Of a DNA stretch of 64,000 nt, positions 53,128-62,754 are shown piece after piece. The stretch is from positions 186,001 through 250,000 of the forward strand of contig NZ_FOGO01000001.1 in NCBI RefSeq assembly GCF_900111245.1, in the 5' to 3' direction. The position numbers and the translations under genes are program-made. Below the pieces are notes generated by a model. That model was not told the origin of the DNA. It made no database searches and worked only from the letters and a program-made list of their open reading frames with translations. Origin of the DNA: Streptomyces qinglanensis. Lineage in GTDB: Bacteria; Actinomycetota; Actinomycetes; Streptomycetales; Streptomycetaceae. Each line of letters begins with the position of its first letter. Within the stretch, counting starts at the first letter, position 1.

Positions 53128-53879
53128 CAGGAGATCCCTCCGTCCACGCCGATGGTGGCGCCGGTCACGTAGCGGGAGAGGTCGCTGGCCAGCCACAGGA
53201 TGGCACCGGCGACCTCGTCGGGGGTGCCGAGCCGGCCCAGCGCGGTCTTGGCGCTGTACCGCTCGATCATGAGTTTCTGCTGTTCCTCGGGCATCTTGTG
53301 CAGGTTCTCGGTCTCGATGACGCCGAGCGCGACGACGTTGAAGCGGATGCCCTTGCTGCCGAACTCCTTGGCCAGCGAGCGGTTCAGGCCGACCAGGGCG
53401 GCCTTGGTCGCGGTGTAGTGGGAGCGCAGCGGGATGCCCGCCTCGACGGCCTTGGAGCCGATGCTGACCACCGAAGCGCCCTCGTCCAGCAGCGGCAGCG
53501 CCGCCTGGATGACCAGGTGGACGCCGGTGAGGTTGGTGTCGACGATGCGCCGCCACTCCTCCAGCGGCAGTTCGGTGTAGGGGATGTGGCTGATGGCGCC
53601 GGCGTTGTTGACCACCAGGTCGAGGCGGCCCCAGCGGGTGCGGGCCTCGTCGATCAGCGCGCCGACGCTGTCGGGGTCGGAGACGTCCGCGCAGACCACG
53701 TGGTGGTCGCCGTCGGTCTCCTTGAGCGCGGCCTCCAGCGAGGCCACGGCCTCGCTCTCGTTCCGGTAGCAGGTCAGCACGTCGGCGCCGGCCTCGGCCA
53801 GGGCGAGCGCGACGCCCCGCCCCACTCCCCTGGTGCCTCCGGTGACCAGGGCCTTCTTGCCCTTGAGGCCGAGATCCAT
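53127..53879 (-). CDS. Ketoreductase 1 (SDR, PKS type)
   Basis: A 250-residue FabG-like SDR. The cofactor loop is [26 protein letters not shown] follows, and the catalytic Tyr and Lys lie in [14 protein letters not shown]. The C-terminal [12 protein letters not shown] motif is complete. It resembles the PdmG/BenL-type ketoreductases of pentangular polyphenols. It is co-translated with ABM B (ATGA) and lies 34 bp downstream of the DUF1772 gene. Confidence 0.9.
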   Translation of the reverse strand: MDLGLKGKKALVTGGTRGVGRGVALALAEAGADVLTCYRNESEAVASLEAALKETDGDHHVVCADVSDPDSVGALIDEARTRWGRLDLVVNNAGAISHIPYTELPLEEWRRIVDTNLTGVHLVIQAALPLLDEGASVVSIGSKAVEAGIPLRSHYTATKAALVGLNRSLAKEFGSKGIRFNVVALGVIETENLHKMPEEQQKLMIERYSAKTALGRLGTPDEVAGAILWLASDLSRYVTGATIGVDGGIS

Positions 53880-53913
53880 GGGTTCCTCCTTGAACGGGTC
53901 GGACGGTGGGATG

Positions 53914-54905
<992 letters not shown>

Positions 54906-56210
54906 TCACTTCTCGTTGTGTCCCGGCACGTCCTGCTGCGGGTGGCCCAGCACGAGCGCCGCGTTGAAGCCGCCGTGGCCGCGCGCGACCACCAGTGCGG
55001 TGCGCAGTCCGGCCCGGCGGGGCTCGCCGAGCACCAGGTCGATCTCGTATCCGGACGCGGGTGCGGCGGGGCCCGCGGTGTGCGGGACGACCTGGTCGCG
55101 CAGCGCCAGCAGCGCGGTGGCGGCGTCCAGTGCCGCGCCTCCGCCGTAGAGCCGTCCGGTCAGCGTCTTGGGCGCGGTCACCGGCACCCCGCGCGGCCCG
55201 AACACCTCGGCGAGCGCGGCGGCTTCGGCGCGGTCGGCGTCCGGGACGCCGAGTGCGTCGGCGAAGACCACGTCCACCGCGGCCGGCTCCAGTCCGGCGT
55301 CGGCGAGCGCGGAGCGCACGGTGCGGGCCAGCACGGGTCCGCGGTCGGAGCCCGGCGGCGGGTCGAACGCGGCCGCGTAGCCCAGCACCCGGCCGTAGCC
55401 GGGGCCGGCGCCGCGGGCCTCGGCCGCGTCGGCGTCCTCGACGACCAGCAGCGCACCGCCCTCACCGGGCAGGTATCCCGATGCGTCGGCGTCGAAGGGC
55501 AGATAGGCGCGCGCCGGATCCTGCACGGTCGAGAGCTGCCCGGTGGTGAGCTGGGCGGTCAGCCCGTAGGGGCAGAGCGAGGCGTCGGTGCCACCTGTCA
55601 TCACCAGCTTGGCGCCGGTGCGGATCAGCCGCCGGGCCTGGCCGATCGCGTCCAGCCCGCCGGCCTGTTCGCAGCACAGCACCCCGCAGGGTCCGCGCAG
55701 CCCGTGCCGGATGGAGATCTGGCCGGTGGTGGCCGCGTAGAACCAGGCGATGGACTGGTAGGCGCCCACCCAGTCGGGGGCGTGCTGGTAGAGGTTCTCC
55801 ATCTCGTGCTGGCCGAACTCGGTGCCGCCCGAGGAGCTGGAGGTGACCACGGCCATCTCGTACTCGGGCAGTTCGGCGGGGACGACCCCGGCGTCGGCGA
55901 TGGCGGCCTCGGCGGCGGCCAGTCCCAGGTGGGTCCAGCGGTCGGTCTGCGAGATGAGCCGGCTGGGGACCCGCTCCTTGGCCACGAACCCGGGCACCTG
56001 GCCGGCCAGCTTCACCGGGTAGGGCGCCGGGTCGAACAGGGTGATCCGGTCGATGGCGGAGCGGCCGGCCAGCACCGCGCTCCAGTGCTCCTCGGTGCCG
56101 ATGCCGGTGGGCGCCAGGATGCCGAGCCCGGTGACCACGGGGGCGCGGACCGGGGTGGTGACGCCGGTCGCGGAGGCCGGCGCCTCGCTGGTGGCGGTCG
56201 GGGGTGTCAT
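54906..56210 (-). CDS. Chain length factor (KS-beta)
   Basis: A 434-residue ketosynthase-like partner that sets chain length. The active-site Cys is replaced by Gln182 ([11 protein letters not shown]), the hallmark of a chain length factor, which decarboxylates malonyl-[19 protein letters not shown] starts the fold, and GHGGFN near the end is typical. Its ATG overlaps the KS-alpha stop (ATGA), so the two are made in equal amounts. A pentangular product would predict a 24- to 28-carbon chain; I cannot deduce this from the gate residues. Confidence 0.96.
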   Translation of the reverse strand: MTPPTATSEAPASATGVTTPVRAPVVTGLGILAPTGIGTEEHWSAVLAGRSAIDRITLFDPAPYPVKLAGQVPGFVAKERVPSRLISQTDRWTHLGLAAAEAAIADAGVVPAELPEYEMAVVTSSSSGGTEFGQHEMENLYQHAPDWVGAYQSIAWFYAATTGQISIRHGLRGPCGVLCCEQAGGLDAIGQARRLIRTGAKLVMTGGTDASLCPYGLTAQLTTGQLSTVQDPARAYLPFDADASGYLPGEGGALLVVEDADAAEARGAGPGYGRVLGYAAAFDPPPGSDRGPVLARTVRSALADAGLEPAAVDVVFADALGVPDADRAEAAALAEVFGPRGVPVTAPKTLTGRLYGGGAALDAATALLALRDQVVPHTAGPAAPASGYEIDLVLGEPRRAGLRTALVVARGHGGFNAALVLGHPQQDVPGHNEK

Positions 56211-57526
56211 GCCGCTCTCCCCTCTCCCCGATGGTCACCCTGGTGGTCGACGACTCCGGGCCGGGCCAGCACGGTGGCGCTCTGGAAGCCGCCGAACCCG
56301 CTGCCGACGCTGAGCACCACGTCCATGGGGTGCTCGCGTGCGGTGCGGGGGACGTAGTCCAGGTCGCACTCGGGGTCGGGGTGGTGCAGGTTGGCGGTGG
56401 GCGGCACGACCTGCCGGTCGAGCGCCAGCGCGCAGGCCGCCACCTCGATCGAGCCGATGGCGCCCAGCGAGTGGCCCACCATGGACTTGATGGAGCTGAC
56501 CGGGATCCGGTAGGCGTGCTCCCCGAGGCTGCGCTTGAAGGCGGCCGTCTCGTGCCGGTCGTTCTGCTTGGTGCCCGAGCCGTGCGCGTTGATGTAGTCG
56601 ACGGCGGTCGGGTCGAGCCGGGCCCGGTCCAGGCAGACCCGGATGGCCTCGGCCATCTCGCGTCCGTTGGCCTTCAGGCCGGTCATGTGGAAGGCGTTGC
56701 TGCGGCCCGCGTAGCCGACGATCTCCCCGTAGACGCGCGCCCCGCGCGCCTCGGCCGCCGACTTCTCCTCCAGGACGAGCACGGCGGCGCCCTCGCCCAG
56801 GACGAAGCCGTCCCGCTGGGCGTCGAAGGGGCGGGAGGCGTGCTCGGGGTCGTCGTTGTTGGGCGAGGTGGCCTTGATGGCGTCGAAGCAGGCGGAGGTG
56901 ATCGGGGAGAGCGGCGCGTCCGTCGCCCCGGCCAGCACCACGTCGGAGCTGCCCTCCTCGATGAGCTGCACGCCGTGCCCGATGGAGTCCAGGCCCGAGG
57001 TGCAGCCGGTGGAGATCAGCGCGACCGGCCCCTCGGCGGCGACCTCCCAGGCCACCTCCACGGCGAGGGTGGAGGGCACCATGTAGCCGTACAGGTGCGG
57101 CATCCCGTAGGTGTGGTCGACCAGCCAGTGCTTCCCGGCGTCGCTGAGCAGGACGTACTCCTCCTCCAGGCCCATGGTGCAGCCCACGGCGCTGCCGATG
57201 CTCACCCCGGTGCGGGCCGGGTCGGCGGCGGCGAAGTCGTATCCGCTGTCCTCGACGGCCTCCCGGGCGCTGACGACGGCGAACTGGGCGGCCCGGTCCA
57301 TCCGCCGGATCTGCCGCGCGTCCAGCCCGGCGGCCACCGGGTCGAAGTCGGCCTCGGCCGCCATCCGGGAGCGGAAGCCGGCGGGGTCGAACAGGGAGAT
57401 CCGGCGGGTGGCGGTGCGCCCGTCGGACAGCAGCTTCCAGAACGCCTCCCGGCCCACTCCGCCGGGCGCGACCACGCCGACCCCGGTGACCACCGCGCGG
57501 CGGCCGGCGGCTGCCCCGGTGGTCAC
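56207..57526 (-). CDS. Ketosynthase alpha (KS-alpha)
   Basis: The 439-residue condensing subunit of the minimal type II PKS. The nucleophile is Cys175 ([12 protein letters not shown]), and the two active-site His lie in [14 protein letters not shown] and [23 protein letters not shown] ends the fold. GTG 57526 overlaps the cupin stop (GTGA). With the chain length factor it condenses malonyl-ACP units onto the growing polyketide. Its gene order (cupin, KS, CLF, cyclase) matches pentangular clusters. Confidence 0.97.
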   Translation of the reverse strand: MTTGAAAGRRAVVTGVGVVAPGGVGREAFWKLLSDGRTATRRISLFDPAGFRSRMAAEADFDPVAAGLDARQIRRMDRAAQFAVVSAREAVEDSGYDFAAADPARTGVSIGSAVGCTMGLEEEYVLLSDAGKHWLVDHTYGMPHLYGYMVPSTLAVEVAWEVAAEGPVALISTGCTSGLDSIGHGVQLIEEGSSDVVLAGATDAPLSPITSACFDAIKATSPNNDDPEHASRPFDAQRDGFVLGEGAAVLVLEEKSAAEARGARVYGEIVGYAGRSNAFHMTGLKANGREMAEAIRVCLDRARLDPTAVDYINAHGSGTKQNDRHETAAFKRSLGEHAYRIPVSSIKSMVGHSLGAIGSIEVAACALALDRQVVPPTANLHHPDPECDLDYVPRTAREHPMDVVLSVGSGFGGFQSATVLARPGVVDHQGDHRGEGRAA

Positions 57527-57957
57527 GAGGCACCGCCGACCGACGGGTTGGGCTGCTGGGGCCGGGCCACCTGCTCGGTGTCCACGTGCCCCAGGTCGGG
57601 GCGGGGCGCCAGCGGCGAGAGGTGGAAGGCGGCGTGCGCGCTCTCGGTGCCGGTGTTCACCAGCCGGTGGCGCACCCCGATGGGCACCAGCAGCGAGTCG
57701 CCCGGCCCGAGCTGCACGACCTGCCCGTCCATCGTCATCTCCAGCCGCCCGGTGACGACGTGCAGGAACTCCTCGGAGTAGGGGTGGTAGTGCTCGGTGA
57801 CGTGCTCGCCCGGCGCCAGGTTCAGCACCCCGCCGAATCCGCTGGTGCATCCCGTGGTCTTCGGGCTGAGCGTGGTCCTGATGTCGCCGCCGCGCCGGGT
57901 GTTGGCCTCGACGTCGTCGGCGTGCACCCGGACGGTGCGCGTGATCTCGGTGGTCAC
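57523..57957 (-). CDS. Cupin-domain cyclase/tailoring protein (RemF-like)
   Basis: A 144-residue single-domain cupin. Motif 1 is [21 protein letters not shown] and motif 2 is [14 protein letters not shown]; together they supply the His/Glu metal ligands (Zn or Fe). Resistomycin RemF and related cupins of pentangular clusters catalyse late ring closures. It is the first gene of the long minus-strand operon. GTG 57957 has GGAGG upstream. Confidence 0.88.
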   Translation of the reverse strand: MTTEITRTVRVHADDVEANTRRGGDIRTTLSPKTTGCTSGFGGVLNLAPGEHVTEHYHPYSEEFLHVVTGRLEMTMDGQVVQLGPGDSLLVPIGVRHRLVNTGTESAHAAFHLSPLAPRPDLGHVDTEQVARPQQPNPSVGGAS

Positions 57958-58076
57958 TGACCCCGCCTCCTCATCGGCTGTCTTGGGCTGGCGTTCCGCC
58001 TGGCGGCCGGTGTCTCGCCCCCCGGCGTCCCGCGGGTCCGCAGCGCGGTGCACCGTCGCAGCCGGGCCTAGACGGC

Positions 58077-58094
58077 TGCTCGAACCGGCGTCGA
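58077..58094 (-). promoter_or_regulatory. SARP-type direct repeat before the minimal PKS operon
   Basis: On the minus strand, TCGACGC (58094-58088) and TCGAGCA (58083-58077) lie at an 11-bp pitch. TAGGCC (58070-58065) follows six bases later. This is the clearest SARP-like site and controls the operon starting at 57957. Confidence 0.7.
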
Positions 58095-58107
58095 CGCGGG
58101 CGGAGCG

Positions 58108-58175
58108 GCGCGGGGGTGCAGTGGCGGAGCCGCGCGGGGGTGCAGCGGCAGCGCCGCGCGGGGTGCGAGGAGCCC
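58108..58175. repeat. Imperfect GCGCGGGGGTGCAG repeats in the divergent PKS promoter
   Basis: Three related copies (GCGCGGGGGTGCAG at about 58108, GCGCGGGGGTGCAG at about 58132, GCGCGGGGTGCGAG at about 58156). They lie between the cupin and SchA/CurD genes. Confidence 0.55.
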
Positions 58176-58205
58176 TCGAGCCACCGGCGAGCGCGGTGCG
58201 GCCAG
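58165..58205 (+). promoter_or_regulatory. Triple SARP-type repeat before the SchA/CurD-MCO3 genes
   Basis: GCGAGGA (58165-58171), TCGAGCC (58176-58182) and GCGAGCG (58187-58193) are spaced at 11 bp. They lie about 60-90 bp upstream of the start at 58255. Confidence 0.62.
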
Positions 58206-58254
58206 ATGGCGCCCGCGGGGGACCCCCGCGTCCGCGACCTGCGAGGAGCAGCCC

Positions 58255-58632
58255 ATGCCGTTCGCCGCCATCACCTACGACATCAAGGCGGGTCACGAGA
58301 AGGAGATCTCGGAGATCTTCGGCAACTTCCGGCGGGTGAACTCACCCGTCGTGCGGGACGGTGCGGGCGGCGAGACCGCGCGCATCCTGTCCACCGCGGT
58401 CTTCATCCGGGACGCCACGATGGTGCGGGTCATCGAGTACGAGGGCGATCTGGACGCCGTCGCCCGCCACATGGCGACCCAGCCGGGGGTGCGCGAGGTG
58501 GAGGAGAAGCTGGCCCCCTACCTGTCCCGGCCCCGCACGACCGACACCGTCGAGGGCTTCGTCGCCACGTTCCGCCGCTCCCTGCTGACCTGCATGGCGC
58601 AGATGTCGGTCCGGGACCTCCCCGCCGCCTGA
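58255..58632 (+). CDS. SchA/CurD-like domain protein A
   Basis: A 125-residue protein. PFAAITYDIKAGHEKEISEIF and the segment ILSTAVFIRDATMVRVIEYEG place it in the SchA/CurD family, found only with aromatic polyketide genes and thought to assist cyclisation or hydroxylation. A paralogue is at 60823-61203. ATG 58255 has GAGGAG upstream. It is divergent from the minimal PKS operon and lies 80 bp before MCO3, so it is probably co-transcribed with it. Confidence 0.9.
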   Translation: MPFAAITYDIKAGHEKEISEIFGNFRRVNSPVVRDGAGGETARILSTAVFIRDATMVRVIEYEGDLDAVARHMATQPGVREVEEKLAPYLSRPRTTDTVEGFVATFRRSLLTCMAQMSVRDLPAA

Positions 58633-58660
58633 CCCGGCCCGGGACCCCCTTCGGCCCACA

Positions 58661-58696
58661 AGACGTACGAGACGCACGAGACGTACGAGACGCACA
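58661..58696 (+). repeat. Tandem 18-bp direct repeat before MCO3
   Basis: Two copies of AGACGTACGAGACGCACG (58661-58678 and 58679-58696, one mismatch at the last base) lie between the SchA/CurD stop and the MCO3 start. Confidence 0.85.
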
Positions 58697-58712
58697 ACGG
58701 GAGGAACTCTCC

Positions 58713-60161
58713 GTGCCCACACGCAGAAACCTGCTCCGGGCCGCCACCGCGGCCGGGGTGCTGGCGGCCGCACCGGGCGGTCTCGCCACCGGGGCGCACG
58801 CCGCGGCCCCGCAGCTCCGCGGCCGGGCGGCCGGGAAGGCCGCTTCGGCCGGGTCGCCGTTCACCGTGCCGCTGGAGGTGCAGCGGCCGATCCGCCCGCT
58901 GCGGCTGGCGGGCCACGACTTCTACCGGCTCACGACCCGGGAGGCGGACGTCAGCCTGCTGCCGGGCACCACGACCCGGATCCGCTCCTTCAACGGCCGG
59001 ATCAGCCCGCTGATCATGGCCGAGCGGGGCAGGCCCGTACTCGTCGAGCAGGTCAACCGGATGGATGTGCCCTTCTCGATGCACCTGCACGGGGGCCACA
59101 CCCCGCAGCGCTACGACGGGCACCCGATGTACCAGCTCGAACCCGGCGAACGGCGGCTCTTCCGCTACCCGAACGAGCAGGACGCGGCGACGCTGTGGCT
59201 GCACGACCACTCGCACGAGCAGCACGCGGAGAACATCTACCGCGGGCTGGCGGCCACCTACCTCCTCACCGACGAGTTCGAGCGGCGCCTCCCGCTGCCC
59301 AAGGGCCGTTACGACGTGGCGCTGCAGTTGCGCGACGCGCAGTTCGCGGACGACGGCGCGCTGGTGTGGGACCTGCACGGCTTCGGGGAGCGGCACACCG
59401 TGCTGGTCAACGGGCGGCCCCGGCCCTACTTCGAGGTGGCGGCGCGCAAGTACCGGCTGCGGCTGGTCAACACCTCCAACGAGCGGGTCTTCGCTCTCCA
59501 GTTGGGCGAGGGCGAGGAGTTCACCCACATCGGGACCGACGGGGGGCTGCTCCCCGCACCCGTACCCACCCGGATGCTGCAACTGTGGCCGGGCGAACGG
59601 CAGGAGATCGTCGTCGACTTCGCCCGCTTCGGGGTGGGCCGCCGGCTGGTGCTCAGCAACGCCTTCCCCTACGAGGGCGAGGCGCCGGAGGTGATGCGGT
59701 TCGACGTGGTCCGCCGGGCGAGCGACCCCAGCGAGGTGCCCGGGACGCTGCGGCCGGTGCCGGACCTGGGCACCTCGGCCGTCGAGCGGGAGTTCACCAT
59801 GTCCTTCGACCCGAAGACGCGCCGGCATCTGATCAACGGCAAGCCGTTCGACATGCACCGGGTGGACATCCGGCCCCGGCTCGGGGTCGCCGAGACCTGG
59901 AAGGTCGTCAACGGCGACGGCGCGCTGGGCATCCCGCACTCGATGCACCCGCACCTGGACGCCTTCCGGATCCTGGACCGGAACGGGAAGCCGCCCGCGG
60001 CCGGCGAGGCCGGGCTGAAGGACACGGTGGCGGTGCCGGCGGGCGAGTCGGTGCGGATCCAGGTGCGCTTCACCGAGCACACGGGGCTGTACATGTACCA
60101 CTGCCACATGCTCAGCCACGCGCAGATGGGCATGATGGGCCAGATGGAGATCATCCGCTGA
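58713..60161 (+). CDS. Multicopper oxidase 3, Tat-exported
   Basis: A 482-residue multicopper oxidase. Its leader PTRRNLLRAATAAGVLAAAPG with cleavage near GAHA-AA is a clear Tat signal. Copper blocks are HLHGG, WLHDHSHEQH, HSMHPH and HCHMLSHAQMGMM, all intact. GTG 58713 has GGGAGGAA upstream. It lies next to the minimal PKS and SchA/CurD genes, the strongest link between these oxidases and the polyketide. It could form a quinone or couple phenols in the periplasm-like space or outside. Confidence 0.91.
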   Translation: MPTRRNLLRAATAAGVLAAAPGGLATGAHAAAPQLRGRAAGKAASAGSPFTVPLEVQRPIRPLRLAGHDFYRLTTREADVSLLPGTTTRIRSFNGRISPLIMAERGRPVLVEQVNRMDVPFSMHLHGGHTPQRYDGHPMYQLEPGERRLFRYPNEQDAATLWLHDHSHEQHAENIYRGLAATYLLTDEFERRLPLPKGRYDVALQLRDAQFADDGALVWDLHGFGERHTVLVNGRPRPYFEVAARKYRLRLVNTSNERVFALQLGEGEEFTHIGTDGGLLPAPVPTRMLQLWPGERQEIVVDFARFGVGRRLVLSNAFPYEGEAPEVMRFDVVRRASDPSEVPGTLRPVPDLGTSAVEREFTMSFDPKTRRHLINGKPFDMHRVDIRPRLGVAETWKVVNGDGALGIPHSMHPHLDAFRILDRNGKPPAAGEAGLKDTVAVPAGESVRIQVRFTEHTGLYMYHCHMLSHAQMGMMGQMEIIR

Positions 60162-60221
60162 CGGCACCCGCCCGGAAGCCGCGCAGACACCGCAGCGTCC
60201 TGCAGAAGCCCGCAATCCGCG

Positions 60222-60255
60222 CGCAGCGCCCCGGACCGAGGTCCGGGGCGCTGCG
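60222..60255. terminator. Hairpin between MCO3 and the DUF1772 gene
   Basis: A 15-bp perfect stem (60222-60236 with 60241-60255) and a CGAG loop. The two genes are convergent, so it can terminate both. Confidence 0.8.
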
Positions 60256-60356
60256 GGGTTCCGGTGCCGGACGCGGGCCCGGTGCGGGCCCACCGGGCGG
60301 GCCGCGGCGGCGGACGCCGGAGGCCACTGCCCGGCGGGCCGGGCGGCGGCCGGAGG

Positions 60357-60818
60357 TCACAGCGCCGTCACCGCCACCGCGTTCAGCAGCAGCGCCACCA
60401 CCGCCAGCGCGGTGCGCAGCAGGTGCCAGCGGCGCCACAGCGGCCGCGGGTCCTCCCAGTCCGCGGGCAGCGCCCGCGGGTCGGCCACCGCCTTGACCCG
60501 GCGGTTGATGGGGACGTTGCACAGGTGGGAGACAGCGGAGACGCCCAGCAGCAGGACCGCGGCGGCGGCGAACAGCCCCCGGGCGGCGCCGTCGTCGGCG
60601 ACCAGGGCCAGCGCGACGGCCAGCCCCGTCGAGGTGAGCACGACGACCGGCATCGTCGGGTCCCAGTTGCGGCCCAGCAGCTTGTGGGCCTGCACGTAGG
60701 TGCCGGTCTCCATGGCGAACAGCGCCGGAAGGACGCTGAGCGCCACGGCGAAGAGGACCCCCGCCGTGACGCCGCTGCCGAGGAGAACGGCCACTCCGAG
60801 GACAGCGTCCACCCTCAT
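60357..60818 (-). CDS. DUF1772 (anthrone-oxygenase-like) membrane protein B
   Basis: A 153-residue paralogue of the protein at 53914-54375 with the same helix pattern: LGSGVTAGVLFAVALSVLPAL, MPVVVLTSTGLAVALALVAD and CNVPINRRVKAVADPRALPADW. The duplicate presumably serves a different oxidation or a different ring, or acts as a partner subunit. It is the last gene of the ACP operon, five bases after the SchA/CurD stop. Confidence 0.82.
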   Translation of the reverse strand: MRVDAVLGVAVLLGSGVTAGVLFAVALSVLPALFAMETGTYVQAHKLLGRNWDPTMPVVVLTSTGLAVALALVADDGAARGLFAAAAVLLLGVSAVSHLCNVPINRRVKAVADPRALPADWEDPRPLWRRWHLLRTALAVVALLLNAVAVTAL

Positions 60819-60822
60819 CGGG

Positions 60823-61203
60823 TCAGCTCCCGGCGGGGTGCGTGTCCACGGTCAACTGCGCGACGGACCGCATCGTGGCGTCGCGGAAGTAGGCCGCGAA
60901 CGCCTCGGGAGAGGCCGTGTCGCGCCGCTCGGCGAGGTAGGGCTGGAGCTTCTCCTCCAGGATGTGGACGCCCTTCTGCCGGGCCATGTGGGCACCGACG
61001 GCGGCGAAGTCGCCCTCGTAGTGGATGACGCGCACCATCACGTCGTCCTTGATGAAGACGCCGGTGCCCAGCAGCCGTCCGGCCGCCTCCCCGCCGTCGC
61101 CGGCCAGATCGGGCGTGTCGACGCGCTTGAAGTGGGCGAAGATCTCCGCGATCTCGTCCTCGTACCCGGGCTTGACCCGATAGGTGATCGCCGCGTAAGG
61201 CAT
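60823..61203 (-). CDS. SchA/CurD-like domain protein B
   Basis: A 126-residue paralogue of 58255-58632: PYAAITYRVKPGYEDEIAEIFAHF and LLGTGVFIKDDVMVRVIHYEG. Its ATG overlaps the stop of the upstream ketoreductase (ATGA). Possession of two such proteins, each near different cyclase/ketoreductase genes, suggests that they work on different steps. Confidence 0.9.
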   Translation of the reverse strand: MPYAAITYRVKPGYEDEIAEIFAHFKRVDTPDLAGDGGEAAGRLLGTGVFIKDDVMVRVIHYEGDFAAVGAHMARQKGVHILEEKLQPYLAERRDTASPEAFAAYFRDATMRSVAQLTVDTHPAGS

Positions 61204-61979
61204 CAGATTCCTCCATCGACTGTGAGCGTGGCACCGGTGACGTAGCGGGCGGTGTCCCCCGCGAGGTAGAGGACCGCGCCGGCCACGTCCGCCGCGGTGC
61301 CCAGCCGGCCCAGCGCCGTCATTCCGGCGAGGCGCTCGACGAGCTGCGGGGGCAGTCCCGCGCCCGGCTCGTCCTCGGTCGCGGTGACGCCGGGCGCGAC
61401 GGTGTTGACCCGGATCCCCCGGTCGCCGACCTCCTTGCTCAGCGCCCGGCCGAAGCCCACCAGCGCCGCCTTGGAGGCGGAGTAGTGGGTGCCCAGGGGG
61501 CGCCCCCGCAGTGCGACCGACGCGCCGACGTTGACGATCGAGGCGCCGTCGGCCAGCAGGTCGTGCACCGCGCGGGTGACCAGGTAGGCGGAGGTGGCGT
61601 TGGAGTCCATCAGCCGGTGCCACTCGGCCTCGTCCAGGTCGGCGAACTTGCTGTGGCCGTCGACGCCGACGTTGTTGACGAGCACGTCCAGGCCGCCCAG
61701 GTGCTCGCGGCACTCCTCGGCGAGCCGGGCGGCGTCCTGCCCGTCGGTGACGTCGGCGGCCACCAGGTGGTGTTCGGCGCCGCGGGCCGCCAGCGCGGCC
61801 GCCAGGGTGCGCGCGTCGTCACCGGCGGTGCGGTGGGCGACGACGGTCCGGGCACCCGCCTCGGCGAACGCCAGGACCGTGGTCCGCCCGATGCCCCGGG
61901 TGCCGCCGGTGACCAGGACCCGCTTGCCGGCCAGTCCCGGCCCCGGCAGCACACCGGTGGCCGTACCGGCGGCGCTCAT
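61203..61979 (-). CDS. Ketoreductase 2 (SDR, PKS type)
   Basis: A 258-residue SDR: VTGGTRGIGRTTVLAFAEAG, LVNNVGVDG, catalytic HYSASKAALVGFGRAL, and the C-terminal YVTGATLTVDGG. It is closely like ketoreductase 1. It overlaps the ACP stop and the SchA/CurD start by four bases each. Two reductases probably reduce different carbonyls, as with PdmA and PdmG in pradimicin (known precedent; assignment inferred). Confidence 0.9.
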   Translation of the reverse strand: MSAAGTATGVLPGPGLAGKRVLVTGGTRGIGRTTVLAFAEAGARTVVAHRTAGDDARTLAAALAARGAEHHLVAADVTDGQDAARLAEECREHLGGLDVLVNNVGVDGHSKFADLDEAEWHRLMDSNATSAYLVTRAVHDLLADGASIVNVGASVALRGRPLGTHYSASKAALVGFGRALSKEVGDRGIRVNTVAPGVTATEDEPGAGLPPQLVERLAGMTALGRLGTAADVAGAVLYLAGDTARYVTGATLTVDGGI

Positions 61980-62236
61980 ACCGCATCGGGCAGGTTGGCA
62001 TTGATCATCTTGAGCAGCAGCCGCGGGGTCTCGGCCTCCACCACGGCGTCGTCGGACAGCTCGACGCCGTACTCGCGCTTGATGACACCGGTCACCTGGA
62101 GCAGCGCGAGCGAGTCGTAGCCCAGTTCGAGGAACGGGGTGTCCAGCACCGCCTCGTCCGAGACGTCCGCGTCCTCGGCCTCGCCCGCGCACTCCAGCAG
62201 CTTCTCGGCCAGCTCACGCTGGGTGAACTCGCTCAC
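61976..62236 (-). CDS. Acyl carrier protein
   Basis: An 86-residue carrier for the growing polyketide. The phosphopantetheine attachment site is Ser42 in LGYDSLALLQ. GTG 62236 overlaps the TcmI-type cyclase stop by GTGA, and its own stop overlaps ketoreductase 2. The ACP is thus about 5 kb away from its KS/CLF in the reverse-strand operon next door, an unusual split of the minimal PKS but seen in other pentangular clusters. Confidence 0.95.
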   Translation of the reverse strand: MSEFTQRELAEKLLECAGEAEDADVSDEAVLDTPFLELGYDSLALLQVTGVIKREYGVELSDDAVVEAETPRLLLKMINANLPDAV

Positions 62237-62571
62237 TGGATCCTCCCTCCGTCTTTCGTCCACACGTAGAACGGGTTCGCCATCGCGTCCTTGGGTTCCT
62301 TCCAGTTCGGGTCGTAGGGCGACACGCACTGCGCGAGGCGGGTGTTGATGTCGTCGTAGAGAGGGTGACTGCGGGCGCGGTAGAGGTTGGGGGTGATGTC
62401 CTCGTCCGCCTCCACGAGGTGGAAGTACAGGTCGTGGAAGCTGAAGAGCGTCCGTCGCGCGACCCCCACCATGTGGGGCAGCTCGGTCCCGTCCGACTCC
62501 TCGAAGATGCTGGCGATGGAGTCGGCCCTGCCCGGCTCCATCCGCGCCACTATGAGCGTCCGGTGTGCCAC
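62233..62571 (-). CDS. TcmI-family polyketide cyclase
   Basis: A 112-residue cyclase of the TcmI/PdmK type: AHRTLIVARMEPGRADSIASIF, LFSFHDLYFHLVEADED, and the C-terminal NPFYVW-like motif. It closes the late rings of tetracenomycin- and pentangular-type products. GTG 62571 with GGAGG follows a SARP-type triple repeat. First gene of the operon cyclase, ACP, KR2, SchA/CurD B, DUF1772 B. Confidence 0.93.
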   Translation of the reverse strand: MAHRTLIVARMEPGRADSIASIFEESDGTELPHMVGVARRTLFSFHDLYFHLVEADEDITPNLYRARSHPLYDDINTRLAQCVSPYDPNWKEPKDAMANPFYVWTKDGGRIQ

Positions 62572-62648
62572 CGTCGGCCTCCTTGGGGAAGGTGTGGAGC
62601 AGCCCGTCCCGGTCGGTCGGCGGGCCTGGCGGGCAGCGTGCCAGCGGC

Positions 62649-62677
62649 CTCTGGAGCCCCGCTCGATCCCGCCGCGA
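62649..62677 (-). promoter_or_regulatory. Triple SARP-type repeat before the ACP operon
   Basis: On the minus strand, TCGCGGC (62677-62671), TCGAGCG (62666-62660) and TCCAGAG (62655-62649) are spaced at 11 bp. The operon starts at 62571. Confidence 0.65.
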
Positions 62678-62754
62678 TCCCGCCCGGCCCGCGGTGCCGC
62701 GCCCCCGCCGCCCGCGTCCCGCGCAGTCGGGGCACGCCGGCCGGTCCCGCGCGG